Assembly (NCBI GenBank): GCA_963823735.1
Contig: CAWGMO010000003.1
Span: forward strand, 1,488,001-1,552,000
DNA: 64,000 bases
Direction of reading: 5' to 3'
From: Actinoallomurus sp963823735
Lineage (GTDB): Bacteria > Actinomycetota > Actinomycetes > Streptosporangiales > Streptosporangiaceae
Shown in pieces: positions 25,827-35,106 of the stretch. The stretch's first letter is position 1; every line of letters begins with the position of its first letter. The notes below the pieces were generated by a model that saw only the letters and a program-made list of their open reading frames with translations, was not told the origin of the DNA and made no database searches. The translations under genes and the position numbers were made by a program.

Positions 25827-26690
25827 ATGGGCATGGTGGACACCGTGGGGCTCGTGCTGCATCCGCGGCGCGATTCGAAGGTGGCGATCGACACGATCGT
25901 CGAGTGGTCCGCGGGCCGGGGAGGCACCGTGCTCGGGCTGCCCGACGAGATCGGGCGCATCGACTGCAGTGCCGTGCCCGTCGATCCGGAGACGATGATC
26001 GAACGCGCCGATCTGCTGGTGAGCCTCGGCGGCGACGGCACGATGTTGCGGAGCATGCGGCTGGCGGCCGGGCGGTCCGCGCCCGTGCTCGGGGTCAACC
26101 TGGGGAGGCTGGGGTTCCTCGCGGAGATCGACGTCGACGACCTGGCCCGGGCCCTGACCGCCATCGACCACCATCAGTACGACGTGGAACCCCGGATGGC
26201 GCTGTCCGCCGCAATGCCGGACGGGCGTGTGGTCACCGCGTTCAACGACATCGCGCTGGTGCGCATCCCCGGTGACGGCCTGGCCGGGCTGGAAGTCTCG
26301 GTCGAAGGGGAGCCTTTCGTCCGCTACGCGGCAGACGCGGTCATCGTGGCGACGTCGACGGGTTCGACCGCGTACAGCTTCTCGGCGGGCGGCCCGATCG
26401 TCTCACCGACGGTCGAGGGTTTCCTGGTGATCCCGGCCGCGGCGCACTCCGCGTTCAACCGCGCGATCATGCTGTCCGCCGACGAGGCGGTCACCCTGGA
26501 CCTCCTCCCGACCTCCGGCGAACTGGCCGTCGAGGTCGACGGCGCGGTGATGGGCCACCTGACCAAGGGCGACCGCCTGGCCGTCACCGCCCGCCGTGCC
26601 GCCGCCAGCGTCGTACGCCTGGGCGAGACGACGTTCTACGAACGCGCCCGCCGCAAGCTCCGCGTCAGCGGCAGCGCCGAGGTCGACTGA
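25827..26690 (+). CDS. nadK: NAD kinase
   Basis: A 287-residue ATP/polyphosphate NAD kinase that makes NADP. It has the GGDGTML motif (68-74), the GVNLGRLGFLAE motif, the TSTGSTAYSFSAGGPIV substrate loop and a typical C-terminus. This is normal length. ATG 25827 is the only good start. It is convergent with the TetR gene. In many actinobacteria nadK lies next to recN; here it does not. Confidence 0.93.
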   Translation: MGMVDTVGLVLHPRRDSKVAIDTIVEWSAGRGGTVLGLPDEIGRIDCSAVPVDPETMIERADLLVSLGGDGTMLRSMRLAAGRSAPVLGVNLGRLGFLAEIDVDDLARALTAIDHHQYDVEPRMALSAAMPDGRVVTAFNDIALVRIPGDGLAGLEVSVEGEPFVRYAADAVIVATSTGSTAYSFSAGGPIVSPTVEGFLVIPAAAHSAFNRAIMLSADEAVTLDLLPTSGELAVEVDGAVMGHLTKGDRLAVTARRAAASVVRLGETTFYERARRKLRVSGSAEVD

Positions 26691-26715
26691 GCCGCCTGCG
26701 TACGCGCCGCTGGTC

Positions 26716-27312
26716 TCAGGCGCCTGACCCGGCGGCGTTCCAGCCGTGTTCGAGCAGGTCGAAGGCGCTCTCGACGGCCGTGCGCGGATCGCCGCTCGCG
26801 CGGGCGAGGGCGGCGGTCTCCAGGACGAAGTGGGCCAGCGCCCGGCAGGTGGGATCCTCCGGCGGGGTGTCGCTCGCCTCGGCGATGGCCTGGGCGAGCG
26901 CGCCCTCGTGGCGTATCCACATGCGGTGGGCGTACTCGCTCAACGCCGGGGTCGAGCGGATGAGTTCGAGGAACCGCGCCATCTCCGGATCCTGGGAGAT
27001 GTTCGCTCCGGCCAGCACGTAGTCGCGGAGCGCGGCCAGGATCGGCTGCTCCCCGGGGCGCTGGTGGACGGCGTCGAGCAGGCCGGCCTCCCGGTCGGCG
27101 TCCAGGTCGAAGACGAGCGCCTCCTTGCCGGGGAAGTGCTTGAAGAGCGTGGCGGTCGAGACGTCGGCGGTGTCGGCGATCTCGCGGATTCCCACGTCGT
27201 CGTAGCCGCGCTCCAGGAACAGCCGCAGTGCCGCGTCGGCGATGGCCTTGCGCGTCGCCGCCTTCTTGCGCTCGCGGCGTCCCTGCGGCTCCTGGATCTG
27301 TGTCGCTCCCAT
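26716..27312 (-). CDS. TetR-family repressor
   Basis: A 198-residue regulator. The N-terminal helix-turn-helix (about 15-60) reads RKAIADAALRLFLERGYDDVGIREIADTADVSTATLFKHF across its three helices. The C-terminal domain is of the TetR_C_17-like helical type. It is divergent from the DHA2 exporter gene at 27395 and probably represses it, as in many TetR/EmrB pairs. Confidence 0.92.
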   Translation of the reverse strand: MGATQIQEPQGRRERKKAATRKAIADAALRLFLERGYDDVGIREIADTADVSTATLFKHFPGKEALVFDLDADREAGLLDAVHQRPGEQPILAALRDYVLAGANISQDPEMARFLELIRSTPALSEYAHRMWIRHEGALAQAIAEASDTPPEDPTCRALAHFVLETAALARASGDPRTAVESAFDLLEHGWNAAGSGA

Positions 27313-27345
27313 GCCCGCACTCTACCTCGAACGCGAGTCACATCA

Positions 27346-27368
27346 AAAAGTAGATCTGTTGCACTTTT
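27346..27368. promoter_or_regulatory. Candidate TetR operator in the divergent promoter
   Basis: AAAAGT (27346-27351) and ACTTTT (27363-27368) form a 6-bp inverted repeat with 11 bases between. It lies in a short AT-rich stretch between the TetR and exporter genes, 34 bases from the TetR start and 27 bases from the exporter start. Confidence 0.5.
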
Positions 27369-27394
27369 AGAGTTGTTGTGGTTCTGTGGCGCCC

Positions 27395-28885
27395 ATGTCC
27401 ACATCTCCCGCTTCCCCGCCCAGGAACGTCCGCTGGGCGCTGTTCGGCGTCATGCTCGCGATGCTGCTGTCGATGTTCGACAACATGGTCGTCGGCACCG
27501 CGATGCCCACGATCGTCGGCGATCTCGGCGGCCTGGAGCACATCTCCTGGGTGGTGACCGCGTACACGCTGGTCACCGCCGTCACCACCCCGATCTGGGG
27601 CAAGTGCGGCGACCTGTTCGGCCGCAAACCCATGTACCTGGTCTCGATCGCCGTCTTCATCGCCGGCTCCGCGATCTGCGGCGCCGCCCGGTCCATGCCC
27701 GAGCTCATCGCCTTCCGCGCGCTGCAGGGCATCGGCGCGGGCGGCATCGGCGCGGGCGCCTTCGCCCTCATCGCCGCCCTCGTACCGCCGCGCGAACGCG
27801 GCAGGTACCAGGGCATGACCGCCTCCGTCATGGCGATCGGCACCATCGGCGGCCCGCTGCTCGGCGGCTTCATCACCGGGCACTGGGGCTGGCGCTGGGC
27901 CTTCTACATCAACCTGCCGCTCGGCCTCCTCACCCTCGCGTGGCTGTGGCGGATGCTCGACGTGCCCGCCCGGCGCGTCCAGGCAAGGATCGACTGGCCG
28001 GGCATCGCCCTGCTGACCGCCACGATCAGCGCGATCGTGCTGACCGCGACCTGGGCGGGCGGCACCTACGCGTGGGGCTCCTGGCAGATCCTCACCCTGG
28101 GCACCGTCGCCGTACTCGGCCTCGCCCTGTTCGTCCTCGTGGAACGGCGGGCCGTGGAACCCGTACTGCCGCTGACGATCTTCACCGGCCACCGCAACTT
28201 CCCGCTGGCCACCGTCCTGCTCCTGGCCGCCGGAGTGACCATGTTCGGCGCCGGGCTCTACCTGCCGCTGTTCCAGCAGACCGTCCAGGGCGCCTCGGCC
28301 ACCGACTCCGGCCTTCTGATGCTGCCCCTGATGATCCCCGTCGTGATCGTCTCCACCATCGCGGGCAAGGTCATGTCCGCCACCGGCAAGTACAAGATCT
28401 TCCCGGTCCTGGGCGCCGGCTTCCTCACCGCCGGCCTCGGGCTGCTCGCGACCATGGGGACCGGTACGTCACGCGTCCTGACCTGCACGTACATGGTCCT
28501 CGTCGGCATCGGGCTCGGCCTCACCCAGCAGATGGCCGGCACGATCGCCCAGAACAGCGTCGACATGCGCGACATGGGCGCAGCCATGGGCTCGGTCACC
28601 CTCTTCCGCACCCTGGGCGGATCCCTGGGCGTCGCGATCTTCGGCTCCCTGTTCACCCGCGCCGTCCACTCCCACGTGCCCGGCGGCGATGCTCACCTGT
28701 CCGCCAGGGCGAAGGACGCCTACCTGAACGCGGTCACCAGCGGCACCCACCAGATCTTCCTCACCGGTGCGATCCTGTGCGCGGTCGCCTTCATCGCGGC
28801 GCTGTACGTCATCGAAACCCCGCTCCGCAAGGCCGGCCCCCAGAAGACCGCCGAGCCGGGCAGCGCACCGGCGGCAACCCGCTGA
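27395..28885 (+). CDS. MFS exporter, DHA2 (EmrB/QacA) family
   Basis: A 496-residue 14-TM drug antiporter. It shows DNMVVGTAMPTIVGDL in TM1, the motif A GKCGDLFGRKPMYL and motif C GPLLGGFITGHWGWRW. ATG 27395 is used; GTG 27386 is an in-frame alternative and neither has a strong ribosome-binding site. It is controlled, I infer, by the divergent TetR protein. Confidence 0.9.
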   Translation: MSTSPASPPRNVRWALFGVMLAMLLSMFDNMVVGTAMPTIVGDLGGLEHISWVVTAYTLVTAVTTPIWGKCGDLFGRKPMYLVSIAVFIAGSAICGAARSMPELIAFRALQGIGAGGIGAGAFALIAALVPPRERGRYQGMTASVMAIGTIGGPLLGGFITGHWGWRWAFYINLPLGLLTLAWLWRMLDVPARRVQARIDWPGIALLTATISAIVLTATWAGGTYAWGSWQILTLGTVAVLGLALFVLVERRAVEPVLPLTIFTGHRNFPLATVLLLAAGVTMFGAGLYLPLFQQTVQGASATDSGLLMLPLMIPVVIVSTIAGKVMSATGKYKIFPVLGAGFLTAGLGLLATMGTGTSRVLTCTYMVLVGIGLGLTQQMAGTIAQNSVDMRDMGAAMGSVTLFRTLGGSLGVAIFGSLFTRAVHSHVPGGDAHLSARAKDAYLNAVTSGTHQIFLTGAILCAVAFIAALYVIETPLRKAGPQKTAEPGSAPAATR

Positions 28886-28936
28886 TCCTCCGCCGCGCCG
28901 CGTCCGTTCGGCTTGTCTCACCTACTGTGGCTTCTC

Positions 28937-29863
28937 ATGACCGACCTCGGGATCGAGATCACCGCGGAGCTGGTGCGCGCTCTCGTCAAGGATCAGCATC
29001 CGGACCTCGCGGGGTCGGCCATCCGTGAGGTAGAGGGCGGCTGGGGCAACCAGATGTGGCGCCTCGGGGATGAGCTGGCCGTGCGCATGCCGCGCATGGA
29101 AGGTGCCTCGGATCCGCTGCGGAAGGAGTGCCGGTGGCTGCCCGTCCTGGCCCCGCGTCTTCCGCTCCCGGTTCCGGTCCCTGTGCGGATCGGTGAACCG
29201 TCCGCGCGTTTCCCGAGGCCCTGGGCGATCATGACGTGGGTTCCCGGTGAGCCGCTCGACCGCGCCTCGATCAGCCGTGACGACCACGCGGCCGACGCTC
29301 TGGCGGGCTTTCTGCGGGCGCTTCATGTGGAGGCGCCCGCCGAGGCGCCGGCCGGTTCCGACCGCGGCGCTCACCCCAAGAAGTGCACGGGCGGCTTCGA
29401 GAAGTTCTTGCACGCCATCGCCCCTGGCGGCATCGCCGCCGACATCGGGGCTGTCCGGGCCGTCTGGGACGACGCTGTCGCGGCCGGTGAGTGGGAGGGG
29501 CCGCGGGTGTGGCTGCACGGTGACCTCCATCCCGCGAACGTCGTCGTCTCGGACGGCACGCTCTCAGGCGTGGTCGATTTCGACTCCCTGTTCGCCGGCG
29601 ATCCGGCGTGGGACCTCGCGGCCGCCTGGCTGCTGCTTCCCGCCGGCGCGGCCTCACGGTTCTTCGAGGTGTACGCGCACGCGGACGAGGCGACGATCCG
29701 GCGCGCCCGCGGGCTGGCCGCTCTGAAGAGCCTCTTCCTCATCCGCATGGGACAGAACGGCGACCAGGGCCTTCCCGGCGGCAAGCCGACCTGGGGACCC
29801 GCGGGCCGGGCCGCGCTCGACCGTGTCCTGACATCCAACGCACGCCGGCCCTCTCCCGCGTAG
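28937..29863 (+). CDS. Aminoglycoside phosphotransferase-family kinase
   Basis: A 308-residue APH-fold small-molecule kinase. The ATP-site region is WGNQMWRLGDELAVRMPR, the catalytic loop is HGDLHPANVVV (catalytic Asp), and the metal-binding Asp lies in GVVDFDSLFAGDPAWDLA. Such proteins include antibiotic kinases and kinases of sugars or amino alcohols; the substrate cannot be told. ATG 28937 is used in preference to an upstream in-frame start. It follows the exporter gene by 51 bases on the same strand. Confidence 0.87.
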   Translation: MTDLGIEITAELVRALVKDQHPDLAGSAIREVEGGWGNQMWRLGDELAVRMPRMEGASDPLRKECRWLPVLAPRLPLPVPVPVRIGEPSARFPRPWAIMTWVPGEPLDRASISRDDHAADALAGFLRALHVEAPAEAPAGSDRGAHPKKCTGGFEKFLHAIAPGGIAADIGAVRAVWDDAVAAGEWEGPRVWLHGDLHPANVVVSDGTLSGVVDFDSLFAGDPAWDLAAAWLLLPAGAASRFFEVYAHADEATIRRARGLAALKSLFLIRMGQNGDQGLPGGKPTWGPAGRAALDRVLTSNARRPSPA

Positions 29864-30109
29864 GCCCCGCTCCCATCTCGGAGCGAGCCGGACCACGATC
29901 GGCGCGCGTCCAGCACCCCGCTGACCTCGCCGAACCGCCCCGACGTAGGTAACGGTCCGTTGCGGAGTCCCGCTGCGGACATGGGAGGCCGCCTCCAGAG
30001 CGGTCGCGGCGGCCCCGTACGGCGACGCGTATCCCGCAGGTCGTGCCAGGAACGGCGCTCGCCCGCCGGGCGTCTAACCACCCAAATGATCAAGGGGAGC
30101 GTGATTTCG

Positions 30110-30997
30110 ATGATGTCCCGGCGCACATTACTGCTCGGCGGCGGTGCCGGGCTCGGCGCGGCCGTGGTGGGGGGCGTCGCGCTGGTCGAGGAGGACATGC
30201 TCCCGGGCAAGGTCGCGTTCGACCGGGCCATCGGGCGGTGCCGTGGCCTGCCGGCCGCGCCGCCGGTCGCCGGCGTGGTCCAGGCGCAGACCTTCCGCTC
30301 GCGTCTTCGGCACACCGACGTGACGGCCGCCGTCGTGCTCCCGGCCGGTGTGGCGTCACCGCGCGGCCTGCCCGTCGCGGTCGCCCTGCACGGCAACGGC
30401 GGCACCGGTCCGAGCGCCGCGAGTGGCCTGCGGCTCGACCGCTACCTCACCGACGCCGTACGGACCCGGCGGACGCCGCCGTTCGCTCTCGTCGCGGTGG
30501 ACGGTGGCCCTAGCTCGTACTGGCATCGGCGAGCGGACGGCGAGGACCCGATCGGGATGATCATCGACGAACTGCTGCCCCGGCTGGAGCGCCAGGGTGC
30601 GCGGGTGGACCGGTTCGGGGTGATCGGCTGGTCGATGGGCGGGTACGGCGCGCTCGTGCTCGCCGAGACGCTCGGCGCGCCACGCGTGGCGGCGATGGTC
30701 GCGTCGTCGCCGGCGGTGTTCCCCTCCTACGAGAACGCGCGCCGGACCAACCATGAGGCGTTCGACGGCCCGGAGGACTTCGCGCGCCACGACGTGATCG
30801 CCGGGGCGGGGCGGATGCGAGGCGTCCCGGCCTGGGTCGACTGCGGCACCAGCGATCCGTTCGCGCCGATGGTCCGCCGCCTGCGGTCGCGGCTGCGTCC
30901 GGCCGGGGCGATGGGGCGCGGCTGCCACGACGGAGCGTTCTGGCTGCGGCGGCTTCCGGCGCAGCTCGACTTCCTCGGACACCGGTTGACCGCTTGA
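30110..30997 (+). CDS. Exported alpha/beta-hydrolase esterase (Tat signal)
   Basis: A 295-residue secreted esterase of the Esterase D/antigen 85-like fold. The N-terminus has a twin-arginine signal (SRRTLLLGGGAGLGAAVVGG). The oxyanion region is ALHGNGG, the nucleophile Ser lies in GWSMGGYGAL, the acid Asp in DCGTSDPF, and the His in GCHDGAFW. AAGGGGAG lies ten bases before ATG 30110; GTG 30101 and ATG 30113 are alternatives. It may act on cell-envelope esters. Confidence 0.85.
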   Translation: MMSRRTLLLGGGAGLGAAVVGGVALVEEDMLPGKVAFDRAIGRCRGLPAAPPVAGVVQAQTFRSRLRHTDVTAAVVLPAGVASPRGLPVAVALHGNGGTGPSAASGLRLDRYLTDAVRTRRTPPFALVAVDGGPSSYWHRRADGEDPIGMIIDELLPRLERQGARVDRFGVIGWSMGGYGALVLAETLGAPRVAAMVASSPAVFPSYENARRTNHEAFDGPEDFARHDVIAGAGRMRGVPAWVDCGTSDPFAPMVRRLRSRLRPAGAMGRGCHDGAFWLRRLPAQLDFLGHRLTA

Positions 30998-31184
30998 CCT
31001 GCGGCGACTTTGCGGTGTGACGGACTTGGGCGATGACAGGTGACCGGTAGGAGTCGCTGATCAAGTGATCTGTTCCTAGAGTAGGCCGGGACCGGTTCGC
31101 GGCCCGCGAGGTCCGTACCGCGAGCGACCTGACGCGCCCTCAGGACGGGAGCCCGATCACGTGGAAGCGGCACGGAGAGCCCGC

Positions 31185-31904
31185 ATGACGAGCTACGCCG
31201 AGTGGGCGCCTCCGGCGGAGTTCGCCGCGGATGTGCGGTGCGTGTGGTGGTCCTCCTTTGGGGGCACCGCGCCGATCCTTCCCGACGGGCATCTCGATCT
31301 CGTGGTGGGAAATGGCCGCGTGCGCGTCGCCGGGCCGGACACGGTGGCGGCGGCCACCGACTCGCCAGAAGGTCTGGTCGTCCACGGCATTCGGTTCCGT
31401 ACCGGGCGGGCGCGCAGGATCCTCGGCGTGCCGGCGGATGAGTTGCGCGATCTCCGCGTCGATCTCGAAGACCTGTGGGGCGCGGCCGGACGACGAACCT
31501 CCGAGTGGCTGATCGACGACCCGCGACGGCTGCTCGACCTGGTCAGGGATCGGTTGGCTCGGACGGCACCGGGCCCGGACAGGCAGATCGACGGTGCCGT
31601 GCGGCGCCTGACCGCGGATCGGCCGCGCGTCGCGGATCTGCACGATGAGGTCGGTCTGTCACAACGGCAACTGCGGCGCCGCTTCACCAGCGAGGTGGGC
31701 TACGGACCGGCGACGTTCCTGCGCGTCGTCCGGCTGCAACGCGCCCGGCACCTCGCCCGCGAGCGTCCCCTGGCCGGTCTCGCGGACATCGCGTCCGGCG
31801 CCGGCTACGCCGACCAGGCGCACCTGTCACGCGAGGTCAGAAACCTCACCGGGATGAGCGCCCGCGCCCTGTTGCGTGGCCGATCTGTTCAAGACGGCTC
31901 GTAG
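31185..31904 (+). CDS. AraC-family transcriptional regulator
   Basis: A 239-residue regulator with an N-terminal domain of the DUF6597 type (about 1-115, VWWSSFGG, LPDGHLDLVVGNG) and a C-terminal double helix-turn-helix (about 135-235: LHDEVGLSQRQLRRRF and GYADQAHLSREVRNLTGMS). ATG 31185 follows GGAGAG and is preferred over the GTG at 31161. Its targets are unknown; it may control the next gene, which starts 24 bases downstream. Confidence 0.88.
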   Translation: MTSYAEWAPPAEFAADVRCVWWSSFGGTAPILPDGHLDLVVGNGRVRVAGPDTVAAATDSPEGLVVHGIRFRTGRARRILGVPADELRDLRVDLEDLWGAAGRRTSEWLIDDPRRLLDLVRDRLARTAPGPDRQIDGAVRRLTADRPRVADLHDEVGLSQRQLRRRFTSEVGYGPATFLRVVRLQRARHLARERPLAGLADIASGAGYADQAHLSREVRNLTGMSARALLRGRSVQDGS

Positions 31905-31927
31905 GGGCCGCTCCTAGGCTCGGCGGC

Positions 31928-32827
31928 ATGGCAGTGAACATTGAGGCGGCGCGGACCTTCATCCGCAGCAACGCCCGGATCATCGAGCGACGGCTTGCGG
32001 AGTTCTACCTCGACGGGCAGGAGACCGCGGCATCCGCCGCGATCGCCGGACTCGAGGCGTACCGCAACGGCGACGGCGGATTCGGTCACGGACTCGAGCC
32101 GGACGCGCTCGCTCCCGAGAGTCAGCCGCTCGCCGTCGATTCCGCCCTCGACATCCTCGGCGACGTCGCCCGCACGACGTCGAACCCGGCGACCCGGACG
32201 CGGGCGGCCGATGCCGTCCGCGCCACGATGCCCTACCTGGCCGGCGTCTCGAGCCCGGACGGCGGGCTGTCGATCGTCTTTCCCTCGGTCGCGGCACACC
32301 CGCGCGCCGAACACTGGGGCGATGGAGTCTTCGCTCCAGGGCTCAACCCGACGGCCAAGATCGTAGGCGTCGCGCGCGAGCTGGGGATCGAGCATCACTG
32401 GCTGGACCGGGCCGCGACCTTCTGCCGCACGGCGATCGTCGCCCCCGGCTCGGTCGGCGACGCGCACAGCGCCCTCTGCGTCCTGCCGTTCCTCGAGACG
32501 GACACCGACCACGACTGGGCGGCCAGGGCGTACCGCGACCTGCGAAGCCGGATCACCGAACTCCCGCTCTTCAAGGCGATGCCCGGCCCGGGCTACGGAC
32601 TCTCCCCGCTCGGCTTCGCCCCTTCTCCGGACAGCCCGCGTCGCGAGCTGTTCTCGGACGAATCCATCGCGGCCCACCTGGACGACCTGGCCGCCACCCA
32701 GCACGACGACGGCGGCTGGCCCCTCGCGTGGGAGCCGCCGGGCCACGCCTCGGTCCTGGCCTGGCGCGGCGCCGTGACGCTGCACGCCCTGCGGGTACTG
32801 CGCGCCTACGGCCGCATCCCGAGCTGA
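31928..32827 (+). CDS. Alpha/alpha-toroid (terpene cyclase-like) hypothetical protein
   Basis: A 299-residue protein with repeats of the squalene-hopene cyclase/prenyltransferase type: EAYRNGDGGFGHGLEPD near 40-57, SSPDGGLSIVF near 112, and ATQHDDGGWPLAWEPP near 258. These QW-like motifs stabilise an alpha/alpha barrel. No DXDD acid motif of true cyclases is present and the protein is half the length, so it is probably not a cyclase. It follows the AraC gene closely and ends at a terminator. Confidence 0.7.
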   Translation: MAVNIEAARTFIRSNARIIERRLAEFYLDGQETAASAAIAGLEAYRNGDGGFGHGLEPDALAPESQPLAVDSALDILGDVARTTSNPATRTRAADAVRATMPYLAGVSSPDGGLSIVFPSVAAHPRAEHWGDGVFAPGLNPTAKIVGVARELGIEHHWLDRAATFCRTAIVAPGSVGDAHSALCVLPFLETDTDHDWAARAYRDLRSRITELPLFKAMPGPGYGLSPLGFAPSPDSPRRELFSDESIAAHLDDLAATQHDDGGWPLAWEPPGHASVLAWRGAVTLHALRVLRAYGRIPS

Positions 32828-32836
32828 GTGCGAAAT

Positions 32837-32861
32837 GGGCCTGACTGCTTTGGACAGGCCC
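32837..32861. terminator. Hairpin between convergent genes
   Basis: GGGCCTG (32837-32843) and CAGGCCC (32855-32861) form a 7-bp stem with an 11-base loop, at the end of both the toroid gene and the Mce operon. Confidence 0.6.
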
Positions 32862-33546
32862 TACCGGGGGACGTTGAGGGTGTCGATGTCGGTGATCTTC
32901 CAGGTGCCGGATCGGCGTACGGCGTCGACGGCGAGCATGGCGGCGGCGTAGCTGGTGGTCTTGCCGGTGGTTCCCGTGTTGTGCTGGTCGGCGTACAGGA
33001 GAACCCGCGCGCTGTCGCCCTCCAGACGCTCTACCGAGCTGTCGGTGACCGTCGTGGTGAGGATCAGCTTCTGGCGGGGAGCCTGCGTCCGGACCTGGGC
33101 CAGCATCGTGTCGTACTGCTGGACGGCCTTGCCGGTGAGCAGGGTCTTCGCGGCCTGCTCGGTCTTGGCCATGTTCGTGTAGTCGTAGGAGAAGATCGTG
33201 TTCACCGCGTCGGTGACCTTCCCCTTGACCTCGCTCGTACGGGCCGCGTCCGTGAGGGCGGCGTTGTGGCCGCCGGCGGTGTCCCGCAGGGCGTTCGCCT
33301 CCTCGGCGAACCAGACGGCCATGCCGCCCAGGAGCACGGTGACCACGCCGAGCACGACCGGCAGCCGTACAAGCCGCCGCAGCCGGGAAGGCCGCGCCAC
33401 GGCCTCTCGCGTCTCCGGCTCCTGAGCCTCGACGGCCTCGGCGTCGGACTCGGGCCGGCGGCCTCGGTTACGGCCTCGGACTTGGGCTTGCGGCGCTTGG
33501 GCTCGTCGGGGTCCCGGCGGTTGACCTGGATGGTGATGAAGGGCAT
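32861..33546 (-). CDS. Mce-associated membrane protein 4 (apparent frameshift)
   Basis: The last gene of the Mce operon. The well-conserved part (from about 33400 down) has one transmembrane helix (LVRLPVVLGVVTVLLGGMAV) and a Mas/VirB8-like domain (IFSYDYTNMAKTEQAAKTLL, QYDTMLAQV). ATG 33546, with GAGAGGAA upstream, starts a frame MPFITIQVNRRDPDEPKRRK that fits an N-terminal tail, but one base must be added near 33455 to join it to the helix-containing frame. If the shift is real, translation could only start near GTG 33400. It is similar in sequence to the protein at 34396. Confidence 0.7.
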
Positions 33547-33579
33547 TTCAGGGGTTCCTCTCAAAGCTCCTGTTGGAGC

Positions 33580-34371
33580 TCAGCCGCTGGTTCCGACCGG
33601 TGCCTGCCCGAGGGCGCTGAGCTTCCAGCCCGACGGCGTACGCGTCAGCTGGGCGCGCATGCGGCTCTGTTTCGTGGTCGGCTCGCCCTTCGGCGGCGTC
33701 ACCGTGATCTGCAGCGCGACCATGACCCCGGCCTTCCCGGCCCGGTCGTCCAGCTCGCTGACGGCGCCGTCCAGGATCTTGGCGGTGGTGACGGTCTTGG
33801 CCTCCCGTACCTGCGCCGCGAACTGGGAGCGTCCGCTGACCAGCTCCTGGTGCAGGTCGCCGGTGGAGGAGTCCTCCCAGGCGGCCAGGCCTTGGTCGAC
33901 GTTGCGGTAGTCGAGGGTGTTCATGTTCTGCACGCCCTGCTCGGCGGCGAGCAGTACGGCGTCGCGCGCCCGCGAGTAGTGCAGCGAGTCGTCATGCGCC
34001 GCCCCGTACCAGGACCACCCGAAGTACCCCGCCACCGCCGCCGCGACGACCACGAGCACCAAGGCCACCCCGGTCACCGCATCGACCCGCCGCCGCTTCC
34101 CCCCGGCCGTCTCCGAGCCGGTGGCGGACTTCGGGGGTACGTCGGGCGCGCCCTCCGCCGACGGGTCGCCGTCGGCGACCAGGTCGGTGGTGGACTCGTT
34201 GGAGCGTGTCCTCTTCGCGGACGGGGCGTCATCGGACGTGGCTTCCGCCGTCGTCTCGGAGGCCTCGGACGCGGGTGAGGGTTCGGAGGGTGGGTTCGGG
34301 GCGTTATCGGCGTGCTGCCGTGCCTCTTCCTTCGCCTCTTCCTCGGTTGGTGTCCGTGCCACCTGCGTCAC
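33580..34371 (-). CDS. Mce-associated membrane protein 3
   Basis: A 263-residue protein. Residues 1-98 are an acidic, Ser/Thr/Pro-rich cytosolic tail, residues about 100-122 are a transmembrane helix, and the rest is a Mas-type domain (SRARDAVLLAAEQGVQNMNTLDYRNVDQGL, WEDSSTGDLHQEL). Such proteins accompany actinobacterial Mce complexes and are thought to sit with them in the envelope. It is clearly related to the protein at 35107 (NTLD...GL..W.D.STG..), which points to duplication. Confidence 0.85.
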   Translation of the reverse strand: MTQVARTPTEEEAKEEARQHADNAPNPPSEPSPASEASETTAEATSDDAPSAKRTRSNESTTDLVADGDPSAEGAPDVPPKSATGSETAGGKRRRVDAVTGVALVLVVVAAAVAGYFGWSWYGAAHDDSLHYSRARDAVLLAAEQGVQNMNTLDYRNVDQGLAAWEDSSTGDLHQELVSGRSQFAAQVREAKTVTTAKILDGAVSELDDRAGKAGVMVALQITVTPPKGEPTTKQSRMRAQLTRTPSGWKLSALGQAPVGTSG

Positions 34372-34395
34372 CTCTTGTTTGCGAAAAATCGGGGC

Positions 34396-34995
34396 CTACC
34401 GGGCGTGGATCTCGATGATCCGCCAGTGGCCGGAGTCCAGCCTCGCGGTGACCGAGAGTTGCGCCGCGGCGGACGTGCCCTTGGGGGTGTCCTTACGGAC
34501 GATGGTCTGGTCCAGGAAGACCAGCAGTTGTGCCGTGCCGCCGGACAGGCGGGTGACCCCGGCGCGTACGACGTGGGTCGTCAGGGTCAGGTGTTCCGCT
34601 GCCGCGTGTTCCTTCACCTGCGCGAACAAGGTGCGGTACTGGCTCGACGCGGCGCCGGCCAGTACGTCCGCGGCGGCCTGTTCGGTGGTGGCGGTGCTGT
34701 CCGGGGCGTAGGAGAAGATTTTGCTCAGGCCGTTGCTGACGTCGCCGATGACCACGGACGTCGTCTCCGTGTCGGTCAGCGCGCGGTCGGTGTTCACGTG
34801 GGTGTGGCGCGCACGCCAGGCCATGACCTGCAACGTCCCGCCCGCCACCGCGAACAGCAACGCCACCGCCACCAGCCACCGGAACCACCCCGGCCGCCGC
34901 CCTGCCGCCCCGGCCTCGACCGCGTCGCCCGCGACCTCCTCGGCCTCCGCGACGTCCGTGCCTTCCTCGGCCTTCACAGCGCCCTCGGCCTTCAC
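34396..34995 (-). CDS. Mce-associated membrane protein 2
   Basis: A 199-residue protein with an Ala/Glu-rich start, one transmembrane helix at about 38-58 (FRWLVAVALLFAVAGGTL) and a Mas-type domain (IFSYAPDSTATTEQAAADVL, QYRTLFAQVKEHAAAEHLTL). The GTG 34995 start has no ribosome-binding site. A short frame from GTG 35090, which has GAGAGG upstream, would add an acidic N-terminus (EAEEAEGVAETASVAKAE) but ends at 34996 region one base out of frame, so a one-base deletion in the sequence is possible. It resembles the protein at 32861. Confidence 0.8.
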   Translation of the reverse strand: MKAEGAVKAEEGTDVAEAEEVAGDAVEAGAAGRRPGWFRWLVAVALLFAVAGGTLQVMAWRARHTHVNTDRALTDTETTSVVIGDVSNGLSKIFSYAPDSTATTEQAAADVLAGAASSQYRTLFAQVKEHAAAEHLTLTTHVVRAGVTRLSGGTAQLLVFLDQTIVRKDTPKGTSAAAQLSVTARLDSGHWRIIEIHAR

Positions 34996-35106
34996 GCCCG
35001 CTCGGCCTTCGCGACGCTCGCGGTCTCCGCGACCCCCTCGGCCTCCTCGGCTTCGGGGGAATCGCTCCGGGTTCTTCCTGTGATGCTCACGCCTACGTCG
35101 TCCTCT

